Shown here in pieces: positions 54,524-63,262 of a stretch of DNA of 64,000 nucleotides. The notes under the pieces were generated by a model. That model was given only the letters and a program-made list of their open reading frames with translations. It had not been told where the DNA came from and did no database searches. The translations under genes and the position numbers were made by a program. The DNA comes from Variovorax sp. OAS795 (lineage in GTDB: Bacteria > Pseudomonadota > Gammaproteobacteria > Burkholderiales > Burkholderiaceae_C): assembly GCF_040546685.1 (NCBI RefSeq), contig NZ_JBEPOH010000001.1, forward strand, positions 4,712,001 to 4,776,000, read 5' to 3'. The first letter of the stretch is position 1; every line of letters begins with the position of its first letter.

Positions 54524-56776
54524 CTAGGTGGTATCCCTGTTGTTTTTGTATTTATAGTGTGTGTAACGGTAACCGCCGTATTTATAGCCACCGTTGCCCG
54601 CATGCCTGCGGGATAAGTCCATGGCATTGAGAATTACGCCATTTGCAGTACAACCCGCATGGGCCAGTCTTCTGACGCTCTCGTTCAATTCGCCGAGCTG
54701 GGTCTTTTCAGCACGCGCAACAAGCAGCAGCGAGCCCGCGAGAGGCGCGACCGACGCGGTGTCCGCCGCCACCAGCACCGGGGCGGTATCGATGATCACG
54801 AGGTCGTAGCCCGGCGACAGCTTGTCCAGGATCTGCGTGAAGGATTCGCTCAGGAGCAATTCCGCCGGATTGGGAGGAAGCATGCCCGTGGTGATGACAT
54901 CCAGATTGGGCAGCACGGACGGGCGAACGGCTTTGTCGAAGCCCAGCGTGCCGGCAATCAATTCCGACAGGCCGGCGGTTCGCGGCATGGAGAAGAATTG
55001 ATTGACCCGGCCCTTGCGCAGGTCGGCGTCGATCAAAAGGACTTTTTTGCCAGACGCCGCAGTGATGGCCGCGAAATTGACCGAAACGAAAGTCTTCCCG
55101 ACGCCCGGCGTGGCACCCGAAATGAGCAGGCGGTTGTTGGACGCTTCCAGCATGGCGAACTGCAGTGCCGTGCGCAGGCTGCGCAGGCTTTCGACCGCGG
55201 GGTCTTCGGAATACTGGAGCGCGAGGATGTGGGCGCCCGGCGCCCTGCTCTCGATGCTCCTGTCGATCGTCCGCTGGGCGGGGCTCAGCGGAATGCTGCT
55301 GTAGACGTTCAGCCCGGTGTGCATCTCGATCTCGCTCGGATTGCGGATGCCGCCGAAGAACGCGTTCCTGGCGATCGCGGCGGCGGCACCGGCCATCAAG
55401 CCCAGCAGCAGCGCCACGGCGATGATCAACGGCCGCTTGGGCCACACGGGTTCCTCGGGCACGATGGCCTCGTCGAGCAGGCGCACGTTGCCGACCTTGC
55501 CCTCCTTGGCCAGCCGCATCTGCAGCGAGCTGTTGAGCAGCGACACGTAGAGGTCGGTGTTGACCTTGATGTCGCGCTGCATCTGCACCGTGTTCTGCTG
55601 CAGCAGCGGCATCTTCCGGATGCGCGTATCCACCGAGGCGATCTCGCCCTTCCACGCCGATATCTGCGTATCCAGCGTCTGGATCGCGGGATGCTTGTCG
55701 GTGAAGCGAGCGGAGAGTTCGCGCCGCTTCTGCTGTGCCTCGAGCAGCTTGGACTGCAGGTCGACGGTCTGGGTCAGGGCGTTCTTCGCCTCGTCGTCCA
55801 GGCTGACCGTGCCGTTCTCGTTCCTGTAGCGGTTGTAGAGGTCCTCGGATTGCTCCAGCTGCTTCTTGAACTGGGGCAGCGCGGTGTCCAGGAAGCCCAG
55901 GGTCTTTTCGGCCTCGGCCGCCTTGCGCTCGATGTTCTGGCGCACGTAGAGGCGGCCGATCTCGTTGAGCAGCTGCGTCAGCTTCTCGGGACTCGGGCTC
56001 TTCCAGCCCACGTCGAGCACGCCCGACTGCTTGCCCTTCTCGACGACCTTGAGGTTGTCCTGCAACGCAAGCAGCGTGAGCTGCTTCGAGTAGCGCGCGA
56101 GCTGGAACTGCGCGCCGGGCTTCGCATGGATCGAACTCACCAGGAGCCGGAGATTGCCGCTCGGCAAGCTGGCGGCCAGCGGCGTTCCCACCGTGCCGCT
56201 GAGCGGCGCCTTGAGATCGGGGTGGGTCAGCTCGTAGCGGTTGTCCGGCTCCGCCGTCAGCGTGAATTGCTTTTCCTCGAAGTCCGGCGGGACGTCGAAT
56301 TGCGGAACCATGATCTTTTCGGTACCCGTGACATAGCCCGAAAGCCCCATGAAGCCGGGTTCCGACAAGCCGGTGGCGCGCCTCGCCATCCAGCTGCCCA
56401 CCACGGGCGCGTAGCGCGGCACGGCGCTGATGTACAGCTTGGTGTTCTCTACCGCCTGGCCGAGGATGGCGCGCGACTTGATGATTTCGATCTCGCCTGC
56501 GGCGGGCGTCTTCACGCTCAGCAGCGACGACGCGGCATCGCCCAGGAAGCTGCCGGCCGAGTTGCCGGAATCCTCGACCTGCACGGCCACGTTGGTCTCG
56601 TACATGGGCTTGCCGAAGAAGGCATAGGCAACACCCAGGAGCAGCATCACGCCGACAACGATGGCGATGAGCCACCGGTTGTCGATCAGGATGTCCAGGT
56701 ACTCGACCAGGCTGAATTTGTCGCCCTCCTCTTCCAGCGCTGGCATCGGCAGGGCGGCTTGCTGGGGTGCGTTCAT
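54524..56776 (-). CDS. wzc: Polysaccharide biosynthesis tyrosine autokinase (Wzc type)
   Basis: This 750-residue inner-membrane protein controls chain length and export. It has a Wzz domain with the first membrane helix (near residues 35-55), a long periplasmic coiled-coil region (about 270-430), a second membrane helix (near 445-465), and a BY-kinase domain: Walker A GATPGVGKTFVSVN near 553, Walker A' VLLIDADLRKGR and Walker B LVIIDTAPVL. The C-terminus is a tyrosine cluster (YKYGGYRYTHYKYK), the usual autophosphorylation tail. The ATG at 56776 overlaps the wzb stop (ATGA). Confidence 0.93.
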   Translation of the reverse strand: MNAPQQAALPMPALEEEGDKFSLVEYLDILIDNRWLIAIVVGVMLLLGVAYAFFGKPMYETNVAVQVEDSGNSAGSFLGDAASSLLSVKTPAAGEIEIIKSRAILGQAVENTKLYISAVPRYAPVVGSWMARRATGLSEPGFMGLSGYVTGTEKIMVPQFDVPPDFEEKQFTLTAEPDNRYELTHPDLKAPLSGTVGTPLAASLPSGNLRLLVSSIHAKPGAQFQLARYSKQLTLLALQDNLKVVEKGKQSGVLDVGWKSPSPEKLTQLLNEIGRLYVRQNIERKAAEAEKTLGFLDTALPQFKKQLEQSEDLYNRYRNENGTVSLDDEAKNALTQTVDLQSKLLEAQQKRRELSARFTDKHPAIQTLDTQISAWKGEIASVDTRIRKMPLLQQNTVQMQRDIKVNTDLYVSLLNSSLQMRLAKEGKVGNVRLLDEAIVPEEPVWPKRPLIIAVALLLGLMAGAAAAIARNAFFGGIRNPSEIEMHTGLNVYSSIPLSPAQRTIDRSIESRAPGAHILALQYSEDPAVESLRSLRTALQFAMLEASNNRLLISGATPGVGKTFVSVNFAAITAASGKKVLLIDADLRKGRVNQFFSMPRTAGLSELIAGTLGFDKAVRPSVLPNLDVITTGMLPPNPAELLLSESFTQILDKLSPGYDLVIIDTAPVLVAADTASVAPLAGSLLLVARAEKTQLGELNESVRRLAHAGCTANGVILNAMDLSRRHAGNGGYKYGGYRYTHYKYKNNRDTT

Positions 56777-57228
56777 GTCGGTTGCTGCTCGGTTCTTGTG
56801 ATCTTCAGGATGCGGTCGATCCATGTCCCAGCGCCGACGTCGATGAGCGACAGCGCATGCGCGAAGGCCGCTTCGCCCTGGCGGTAGGGATCGGGCACGT
56901 CCTGCTTGGCGGCCTCGGCAATGCGAAAGACCTTGCCGCGCACGAACGGGTAGGCCGATTCGAGATAGCGGCGCTGCGCCATGTCCATGACCAGGATGAG
57001 ATCGGCCTGGCGGCACAGCAGCTGGGAGACCTGCTGCGCGACGTGGCCCGAGATGTCGATGCCGCGCGCCTGCATGAGGCTTTGCGCCGTGGCATCGGCG
57101 GGCTTGCCCACGAGCGCGCCCGTTCCGGCCGAGACCACGCGAAGGTGCGGCAGGCCCGCGGCCAGGATGCCTTCCGCCATCGGACTGCGGCAGATGTTGC
57201 CGATGCAGACTGTGAGGATCGATTTCAT
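56773..57228 (-). CDS. wzb: Low-molecular-weight protein-tyrosine phosphatase (Wzb type)
   Basis: This 151-residue phosphatase has the catalytic loop VCIGNICRSPMAEG near residue 7 (Cys-x5-Arg) and the general-acid motif VPDPYRQGE near 110. It dephosphorylates the tyrosine tail of the Wzc kinase. It overlaps the wza stop and the wzc start by 4 bp each. Confidence 0.93.
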   Translation of the reverse strand: MKSILTVCIGNICRSPMAEGILAAGLPHLRVVSAGTGALVGKPADATAQSLMQARGIDISGHVAQQVSQLLCRQADLILVMDMAQRRYLESAYPFVRGKVFRIAEAAKQDVPDPYRQGEAAFAHALSLIDVGAGTWIDRILKITRTEQQPT

Positions 57229-58388
57229 CTGTGGCGGCTCCAGACTTCGTCGCCCGCATTGATGACCTGGGCGGCCGGCAGGATCAGGCTGGCCAGGCGG
57301 TTCCAGGTGACGAGCGGCACCGAATCGATGTAGACCACGTCGCGCGGCTGAAGCGAGAAACGCTCGGCCAGCGCCAGTGCCGCGGGATTCCTGGCGTTCA
57401 GGTGGAAGATGGCCGGCAAGCCCCTCGCGTTGTTGCGGATGACGTAGATCTGGCCCGTGTGGGCCGAATTCAGGTTGGGACCGCCTGCTTCGCCGAGCGC
57501 TTCGTTGAGGCTGAGCCGGCCGTTGTGCATGAGCAGCGCCGAAGGACGCGCGATCTCGCCCATCACGAACACCTTGCTCTCGTCGCGGTGCCGCACCTGG
57601 ATCACATCGCCGTTCTGCAGTGGAATGCGGCTCGCGTCGGCACCCAGGTCCTGCAGGCTGGGCAGGTTGACGAGCGTGGTCCTGCCGCCGCGCGTGAGCG
57701 TCACGAACGAGCGGTCGCCGTTCGCGGTGATGCCGCCAGCGCGGCTGATGGCTTCGGCCAGCGTCATCGGCACGTCGGTGAAGATCTGCAGGCCGGGGGT
57801 GCGCACTTCGCCTTCGACAAAGGCACGCCGGCTCCTGAAGGACTGGATGCGCACGGTCACCTGCGGATCCCTGATGTAGGCGGCAATGCGGCGCGCAATG
57901 AGGTCGGACGCCTCGATCTCGGTCAGACCCTGGAGCTTGACGCGGCCGATGTAGGGAAAGGTGATCTGCCCGTCCGCACCGACGATGAACCCCGGTGCCA
58001 CGCTGATGCCGGTCGGGTCGGCCTGCTGCGTGATCACGGCGCCCGCATTGGGAAGGAGCTCCGGATGGTCGTAGACGATGACACCCACCACGTCGCTGGG
58101 CCCGATGGTGTACACCGGCGCCTCGCCGAAAAGAGCCTTCACCTCCGGCGAAACGGAGGTTGGCTGCGCCTCGGCCATGGCGCGGATGAGCGCGGGCGAA
58201 ATGGAAGTGATGACGCCATCCGGCGCACCGTCTGCGGGCAGGTATTGGAACTCCGGAGGCAGGCTCTGGTCAGCTTCATACGCAGACACTGAGCTGAAAC
58301 CCGGTGCGCAGCCCTGCAGCAACAGTGCGCCCACTAGGGCAAAACCCCACCCCACCGGGTACACGTAGCGTGTCAAATTGATCCCCAT
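57225..58388 (-). CDS. wza: Polysaccharide export outer-membrane protein (Wza type)
   Basis: This 387-residue lipoprotein has a lipobox LLLQGC (Cys27), the polysaccharide-export domain (YTIGPSDVVGVIVYDHPEL near residue 92 and GFIVGADGQITFPYIGRVKL near 133), two SLBB-like domains (AFVEGEVRTPGLQIFTDVPM and VFVMGEIARPSALLMHNG) and a C-terminal amphipathic helix (LASLILPAAQVI) that crosses the outer membrane in Wza. It is the first gene of the minus-strand exopolysaccharide operon. Confidence 0.93.
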   Translation of the reverse strand: MGINLTRYVYPVGWGFALVGALLLQGCAPGFSSVSAYEADQSLPPEFQYLPADGAPDGVITSISPALIRAMAEAQPTSVSPEVKALFGEAPVYTIGPSDVVGVIVYDHPELLPNAGAVITQQADPTGISVAPGFIVGADGQITFPYIGRVKLQGLTEIEASDLIARRIAAYIRDPQVTVRIQSFRSRRAFVEGEVRTPGLQIFTDVPMTLAEAISRAGGITANGDRSFVTLTRGGRTTLVNLPSLQDLGADASRIPLQNGDVIQVRHRDESKVFVMGEIARPSALLMHNGRLSLNEALGEAGGPNLNSAHTGQIYVIRNNARGLPAIFHLNARNPAALALAERFSLQPRDVVYIDSVPLVTWNRLASLILPAAQVINAGDEVWSRHR

Positions 58389-58801
58389 TGCACGAATTGG
58401 TTTTCCGCAACCGCAAATTCATATGCAAGGCCCGAGCCCGCTTCCAGATCGGGCCGGGACCTTTTTTCACGGTCGCCAAAGCAAGCCCGCATGAATGGCA
58501 GGCGGGCTGGCCGAATTGTCGCCGCCCCCGAGCCGCACACTTTGGGCGCAATAGGTGCAAAAAATGTGTCTGTTTGCGGATCAACCCCCCATCGCCGGGG
58601 GTTATCTGAAAGTCCAATAGCAGGACCCCGTTCCCATTGGGAAAAGCACCCTCGAGGACCCGAAACAAGAGAGATGGGGCGATTTGAAAATGTTAACTAT
58701 TAATTAACAGCTCAACCCGACAAGATGTCGCATTGGAACGACAAAAGATAGGCGTAAACGTCTCTGTGAGGACTTTGACTATTTTGTAAGCAGTTGTGCA
58801 A
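58389..58801. promoter_or_regulatory. Long leader/promoter region of the wza operon
   Basis: This 413-bp region has no gene. It contains two hairpins: AGCCCGC/GCGGGCT at 58484-58508, and AACCCCC/GGGGGTT at 58583-58603. The AT-rich palindrome-like GTTAACTATTAATTAAC at 58692-58708 may be a regulator site or part of a promoter. Either hairpin could act as an attenuator in the wza leader or as a terminator for the PAP2 gene on the same strand. Confidence 0.5.
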
Positions 58802-59449
58802 TCACATCGGTCCGCGTGCTGGCTGGCGCGCCTGCAGAAGGTCGGCGCGGGTGAAGGGGCGTTCGATACCCGCCATCCAGACCGCCAGCCTTTCCAGCGC
58901 GTACTGCGTCGGTGCGGGGCGGCCGAGCACTATGAAAAACAATAGCGGCACAGCAAGCACGGGCGCCAGCCAGCGGGGTGTATGCACCCGCATCTTCCGG
59001 TGCCACTGGAGGCGGACGAAGCTTGCGCTCACCAAGGTTCCGAGGGCAACGCCCGCCACGACCTCGGCCGTGGAATGAACTTCCAGCGCGAGGCGGGAGA
59101 CGCCGATGAAGACGGCCCATGCCCACCCGGCCAACGCGGCACTCAAGCGCACGATCGGTGCACGGCGCAGCGCAACCAGCCAGAAGATCACCGGCCAGAC
59201 GCTGGTCGCCAAGGCCGTGTGGCCGCTGAAACCGGTGAAATCGAAATGTGCGCTGCCAATTCCCCAGCCCATGAAGGCGAGCTTGGAAAGCATCACGATA
59301 AATCCGCATGCGCCAAATAGCAGCACCCAATGCACCGCGGCCGGGCGCGTGCCGCGATCGATTGCAAGCCAGAGCGCAACGCCCAATGCGGCGGGCAACA
59401 GGAAGCCGCTGTCACCGAATCCGGTGGCAATTAACCAGAAACTATTCAT
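58802..59449 (-). CDS. PAP2 family phosphatase
   Basis: This 215-residue membrane protein has PAP2 motifs FSGHTALA near residue 74 and GVSRLALEVHSTAEVVAG near 115 (Ser-Arg and His of the acid phosphatase centre). The usual Asp four residues after His is Glu here. It has about five membrane helices. It may dephosphorylate undecaprenyl pyrophosphate and recycle the lipid carrier used by the adjacent exopolysaccharide operon, but this is a contextual guess. Confidence 0.8.
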   Translation of the reverse strand: MNSFWLIATGFGDSGFLLPAALGVALWLAIDRGTRPAAVHWVLLFGACGFIVMLSKLAFMGWGIGSAHFDFTGFSGHTALATSVWPVIFWLVALRRAPIVRLSAALAGWAWAVFIGVSRLALEVHSTAEVVAGVALGTLVSASFVRLQWHRKMRVHTPRWLAPVLAVPLLFFIVLGRPAPTQYALERLAVWMAGIERPFTRADLLQARQPARGPM

Positions 59450-59635
59450 CCGATCGAAAAAGAATTGGCAACTTTAGCGTTACGCCGTTGCCGATTGCGA
59501 AAGCTCTATTAAAACAGATCAACGGCAAAAAGAAATCTTTTGCATTAAGCGTTTGAGGTGAAGGTTGTTCTAAACGGCGGCTTCCGCAGGCATACTCGCG
59601 TCAGTTCAACACCAAGCATCCGGAGCCTATTGACC

Positions 59636-60067
59636 ATGAGCATCATCAGCGAGTTCAAGGAATTTGCCATCAAGGGCAATGTGGTCGACCTGGCCGTGGG
59701 CGTGATCATCGGTGCGGCGTTCGGGAAGATCGTCGACTCCCTGGTGGCCGACATCATCATGCCGATTGTCGGGCTGGTGTTCGGCAAGCTCGACTTCTCG
59801 AATCTCTACGTGGTGCTGGGCAGCGTGCCGGCCGGCGTTCCGGGCAACCTGGCCGACCTCAAGAAGGCCGGGGTGCCGGTGCTGGCCTACGGCAACTTCA
59901 TCACCATCGCGGTCAACTTCGTCATCCTCGCATTCATCATCTTCATGATGGTCAAGCAGATCAACAAGCTGCGCCGGCGCCATGCGGATGCCCCGGCAGC
60001 GCCGGTGGCGCCTCCCGAAGACATCGCCTTGCTGCGCGAGATACGCGACAGCCTCAAGCGGCCCTGA
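59636..60067 (+). CDS. mscL: Large-conductance mechanosensitive channel MscL
   Basis: This 143-residue protein has the MscL start [30 protein letters not shown] with the first membrane helix, the periplasmic loop, the second helix ([19 protein letters not shown]) and the cytoplasmic C-terminal helix with [13 protein letters not shown]. It releases solutes on osmotic downshock. The frame is open upstream, but the ATG at 59636 is the family start. Confidence 0.96.
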   Translation: MSIISEFKEFAIKGNVVDLAVGVIIGAAFGKIVDSLVADIIMPIVGLVFGKLDFSNLYVVLGSVPAGVPGNLADLKKAGVPVLAYGNFITIAVNFVILAFIIFMMVKQINKLRRRHADAPAAPVAPPEDIALLREIRDSLKRP

Positions 60068-60074
60068 ACTTCTT

Positions 60075-61130
60075 TCAGGCGCCGGCCAGCTTCTTGGCCA
60101 TGCGCAGCGCCTCGACGAGGCTCGACGCATCGGCGCGGCCAGTGCCTGCTATATCGAACGCGGTGCCGTGATCGGGGCTGGTGCGCACCAGCGGCAGGCC
60201 GAGCGTCACATTCACGCCCTTTTCCACGCCCAGGTACTTGACCGGGATCAGGCCCTGGTCGTGGTACATCGCAATCACCACGTCGAACTCGCCGCTCCCC
60301 GAAACCCCGGCCTTGTCGCGCGCGCGCATGAAGACGGTGTCGGGCGCGTGCGGTCCATCGGCGTCGATGCCCTCGGCCCGCGCAGCCGCAATCGCCGGCG
60401 CGATGATGTCGCGCTCCTCGGAGCCGAACAGCCCGCCCTCGCCGGCATGCGGATTGAGACCCGCCACGCCGATGCGCGGCGTCCGCCCGAGCACGCGGTG
60501 CAAGGCGCGGTGGGTGATGCGCAGCGTTTCCAGCACGCTGCCGTAGCTCACTGCCGTGATCGCGTCGCGCAGCGACATGTGGATGCTCACCAGCACGGTG
60601 CGAAGCTCGTCGTTGGCGAGCATCATGCGCACTGGCATGCCCTCTACTGCAAGGCCCGCATGGGCGGCGGCTTCGGCCTGCAGCAACTCGGTGTGCCCCG
60701 GATACGGAAAGCCCGCCGCGGCCAGCGCCTCCTTGTGCAGCGGGGCGGTCACGATGGCGGCGATCTCGCCGCGCAGCGCCGCCCGCGCGGCCCACACCAC
60801 GCATTCGCCGGCCACGCGGCCCGCCTGGGCGCTGATGCGGCCGGGCACGATGCCTGCGGGCGGCGCCACCACCTGGAGCACGGGAATGCAACCGGGCGGG
60901 GCATCGGACGCCTCGGCAGCCTGGCCGATCTCGGCCACTGGCCAGGCGGGTTCCCCCGGCACCGCCAGTGCCCGGGACGCGCGGCGCATCGTGGCGACGT
61001 CGCCGGCCACGAAAGTTCCGCGTGTCGCGTCGGATGCCTGCCGGAAGGCCTTGGCGATGATTTCCGGGCCGATGCCCGCGGGGTCGCCGAGCGTGATGGC
61101 GATGGGTGCGCCAGGAGCCTTTGCGCTCAT
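60075..61130 (-). CDS. pdxA: 4-hydroxythreonine-4-phosphate dehydrogenase
   Basis: This 351-residue enzyme of pyridoxal-phosphate synthesis has the N-terminal ITLGDPAGIGPEI, TAPLHKEAL near residue 140, GLNPHAGEGGLFGSEE near 225 and YHDQGLIPVKYLG near 290, which hold the metal-binding histidines. The ATG at 61130 overlaps the nif3-like stop (ATGA). The frame is open upstream but the family start is MSAKAPGAP. Confidence 0.94.
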   Translation of the reverse strand: MSAKAPGAPIAITLGDPAGIGPEIIAKAFRQASDATRGTFVAGDVATMRRASRALAVPGEPAWPVAEIGQAAEASDAPPGCIPVLQVVAPPAGIVPGRISAQAGRVAGECVVWAARAALRGEIAAIVTAPLHKEALAAAGFPYPGHTELLQAEAAAHAGLAVEGMPVRMMLANDELRTVLVSIHMSLRDAITAVSYGSVLETLRITHRALHRVLGRTPRIGVAGLNPHAGEGGLFGSEERDIIAPAIAAARAEGIDADGPHAPDTVFMRARDKAGVSGSGEFDVVIAMYHDQGLIPVKYLGVEKGVNVTLGLPLVRTSPDHGTAFDIAGTGRADASSLVEALRMAKKLAGA

Positions 61131-61900
61131 GCGGGGTTGTCGATGTCGATGAACTCGTGTTTCAGCCCGAGCTGGGCTGCCACGTGTCCGGCCACCGCCG
61201 GGGCGCCATAGCGCTCGGTGGCGTGGTGCCCGCAGGCCAGGAAAGCGACGCCCATCTCGCGGGCGTAGTGCGCCTGGGGTTCGGAGATCTCCCCGGTGAT
61301 GAAGGCGTCGGCCCCGGCAGCGATGGCGGCCTCGAAGTAGCCTTGTGCGCCGCCCGTGCACCAGGCGATGTTCTTGATCGGGCGATGTGCGGTGTCCACC
61401 AGCGTGACGGGCCGGTGGAGGGTTTTCTCCGCATGGGCGGCGAGCTCCCTGGCGCTGGCAAAGCTCTCGCCGCTGTCGCGCGCGCCGAGAAAGCCCAGCT
61501 CCTGGTCGCCGAAGCGCCCGGCCGACCCGGCATGCGCCAGCAGCCCCAGTTGCAGGCCGAGCTGGGCGTTGTTGCCGAGTTCGGGGTGCGCATCGAGCGG
61601 CAGGTGATACGCGAAGAGGTTGACGTCGTCGCCCAGCAGCAAGCCCAGGCGCTGCTTCATCCAGCCGGTAATGCAGCTGTCCTGCCCGCGCCAGAACAGG
61701 CCGTGGTGCACGAAGATGGCGTCGGCCTCCGCATGGATGGCCGCTTCGATCAGCGCGCGGCTCGCGGTGACGCCGGAGACGATCTTCCGCACCACGGTGC
61801 GGCCCTCGACCTGCAGGCCGTTCGGTCCGTAGTCCTTGAAGCGCGAGGGCGCAAGAAGCAGGTCGAAGGCGTGCAGCAGTTCATGGCGGGTGGTGCTCAT
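61127..61900 (-). CDS. Nif3-like dinuclear metal centre hexameric protein
   Basis: This 257-residue protein has the Nif3/YbgI motifs DYGPNGLQVEG near residue 23, AIFVHHGLFWRG near 65 (metal His pair) and FLACGHHATERYG near 225. The role of the family is debated (GTP cyclohydrolase-like fold). The ATG at 61900 gives the family length. It shares a transcript with pdxA and is divergent from htrA. Confidence 0.9.
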   Translation of the reverse strand: MSTTRHELLHAFDLLLAPSRFKDYGPNGLQVEGRTVVRKIVSGVTASRALIEAAIHAEADAIFVHHGLFWRGQDSCITGWMKQRLGLLLGDDVNLFAYHLPLDAHPELGNNAQLGLQLGLLAHAGSAGRFGDQELGFLGARDSGESFASARELAAHAEKTLHRPVTLVDTAHRPIKNIAWCTGGAQGYFEAAIAAGADAFITGEISEPQAHYAREMGVAFLACGHHATERYGAPAVAGHVAAQLGLKHEFIDIDNPA

Positions 61901-62054
61901 CGCGACATTGTCGCGCTCCCATCTTCGTTGCGCATGGCATGGGGCTTCGCAGCGCGGCTGGCCACGGACCGGCCGGCCGGCCGTGCGTAGGGTACCCAAT
62001 CTCGACAGGTTCGCGCGGTTTCTGCCAAACGGGGCTTGAGGGACAATGGGCGAG

Positions 62055-62080
62055 GCGCCGCGTGGGCGGCGCGTTTTCTT
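62055..62080 (+). terminator. Terminator-like hairpin in the htrA leader
   Basis: GCGCCGC pairs with GCGGCGC around GTGG, followed by GTTTTCTT. It ends 18 bp upstream of the htrA ATG, so it may act as an attenuator or mask translation. Confidence 0.45.
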
Positions 62081-62097
62081 CGTTCAATCATAGTTTC

Positions 62098-63258
62098 ATG
62101 AAACGTACCTGGCTGCTCTTTGCCCAAGCCGTGACCGTCCTGCTGGCGGCCTACTTCGTCGTGGCGACACTCAAGCCCGAGTGGATCAGCCGCCGTGCCA
62201 CGTCGCTGGGCGGCGTGGTGTCGGTCGTCCAGGCGCCGGCCGGCGCCCCCTCGGTGCCGGTGGCCGGCAGCCTGAGCGCGGCGGCCAAGAAAGCCTCGCC
62301 GGCGGTCGTGAGCATCAACACCAGCAAGGCCGCGCAGCGCCATCCGCGCAGCAACGATCCGTGGTTCCGGTTCTTCTTCGGCGACCAGGGCGACCAGCCC
62401 CAGGTCGGCCTGGGCAGCGGCGTGATCGTGAGTTCAGACGGCTACGTGCTGACCAACAACCACGTGGTCGAAGGCGCGGACGAAATCGAGATCACGCTCA
62501 ACGACAGCCGCCACACGCGCGGCAAGGTGATCGGCACCGATCCGGACACCGACCTCGCGGTGCTCAAGATCGAAATGGACAAGCTGCCCGCCATCGTGCT
62601 GGGCAATTCCGACGAACTCCAGGTGGGCGACCAGGTGCTGGCCATCGGCAACCCGTTCGGCGTGGGCCAGACGGTCACCAGCGGCATCGTGTCGGCGCTG
62701 GGGCGCAACCAGCTCGGCATCAACAACTTCGAGAACTTCATCCAGACCGATGCCGCCATCAACCCGGGCAACTCGGGCGGTGCGCTGATCGACGTCGCCG
62801 GCAACCTGCAGGGCATCAACACCGCGATCTACTCGCGCTCGGGCGGCAGCATGGGCATCGGCTTCGCGATTCCCGTGTCGATGGCCAAGATCGTGCTCGA
62901 AGGCATCGTGAAAGAGGGCCAGGTGCGCCGCGGCTGGATCGGGGTGGAGCCGAACGAGCTCTCGCCGGAACTGGCCGAGACCTTCGGCGTGAAGGCGAAT
63001 GCCGGCGTCATCATCACGGGCGTGCTGCAGAACGGTCCCGCGGCCAAGGCCGGCATCCGTCCCGGCGACGTGATCACCTCCGTCGGCGAAAGAAAGATCG
63101 ACAACGTCCCGACCCTCTTGACCGCCGTGGCAGGCCTGAAGCCCGGCAGCACCGCGCGCTTTGCGCTGCAGCGCGGCACCGACAAGATGGAACTGGACGT
63201 GACCCCGGGCCTGCGCCCGCGCAGCCCGGTGCGGCAGGTTCCCAACCAGCCCGAATGA
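62098..63258 (+). CDS. Trypsin-like periplasmic serine protease (DegS/HtrA family, one PDZ domain)
   Basis: This 386-residue protease has an N-terminal membrane anchor (TWLLFAQAVTVLLAAYFVVATL), then the catalytic triad: VLTNNHVVEGADEI (His), DTDLAVLKIE (Asp) and NPGNSGGALID (Ser). A single PDZ domain follows (KANAGVIITGVLQNGPAAKAGI). One PDZ domain and an anchor make it DegS-like rather than DegP-like. The start ATG at 62098 has no clear ribosome-binding site and lies just after the hairpin. It converges on tatC, 4 bp apart. Confidence 0.92.
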   Translation: MKRTWLLFAQAVTVLLAAYFVVATLKPEWISRRATSLGGVVSVVQAPAGAPSVPVAGSLSAAAKKASPAVVSINTSKAAQRHPRSNDPWFRFFFGDQGDQPQVGLGSGVIVSSDGYVLTNNHVVEGADEIEITLNDSRHTRGKVIGTDPDTDLAVLKIEMDKLPAIVLGNSDELQVGDQVLAIGNPFGVGQTVTSGIVSALGRNQLGINNFENFIQTDAAINPGNSGGALIDVAGNLQGINTAIYSRSGGSMGIGFAIPVSMAKIVLEGIVKEGQVRRGWIGVEPNELSPELAETFGVKANAGVIITGVLQNGPAAKAGIRPGDVITSVGERKIDNVPTLLTAVAGLKPGSTARFALQRGTDKMELDVTPGLRPRSPVRQVPNQPE

Positions 63259-63262
63259 CCGT

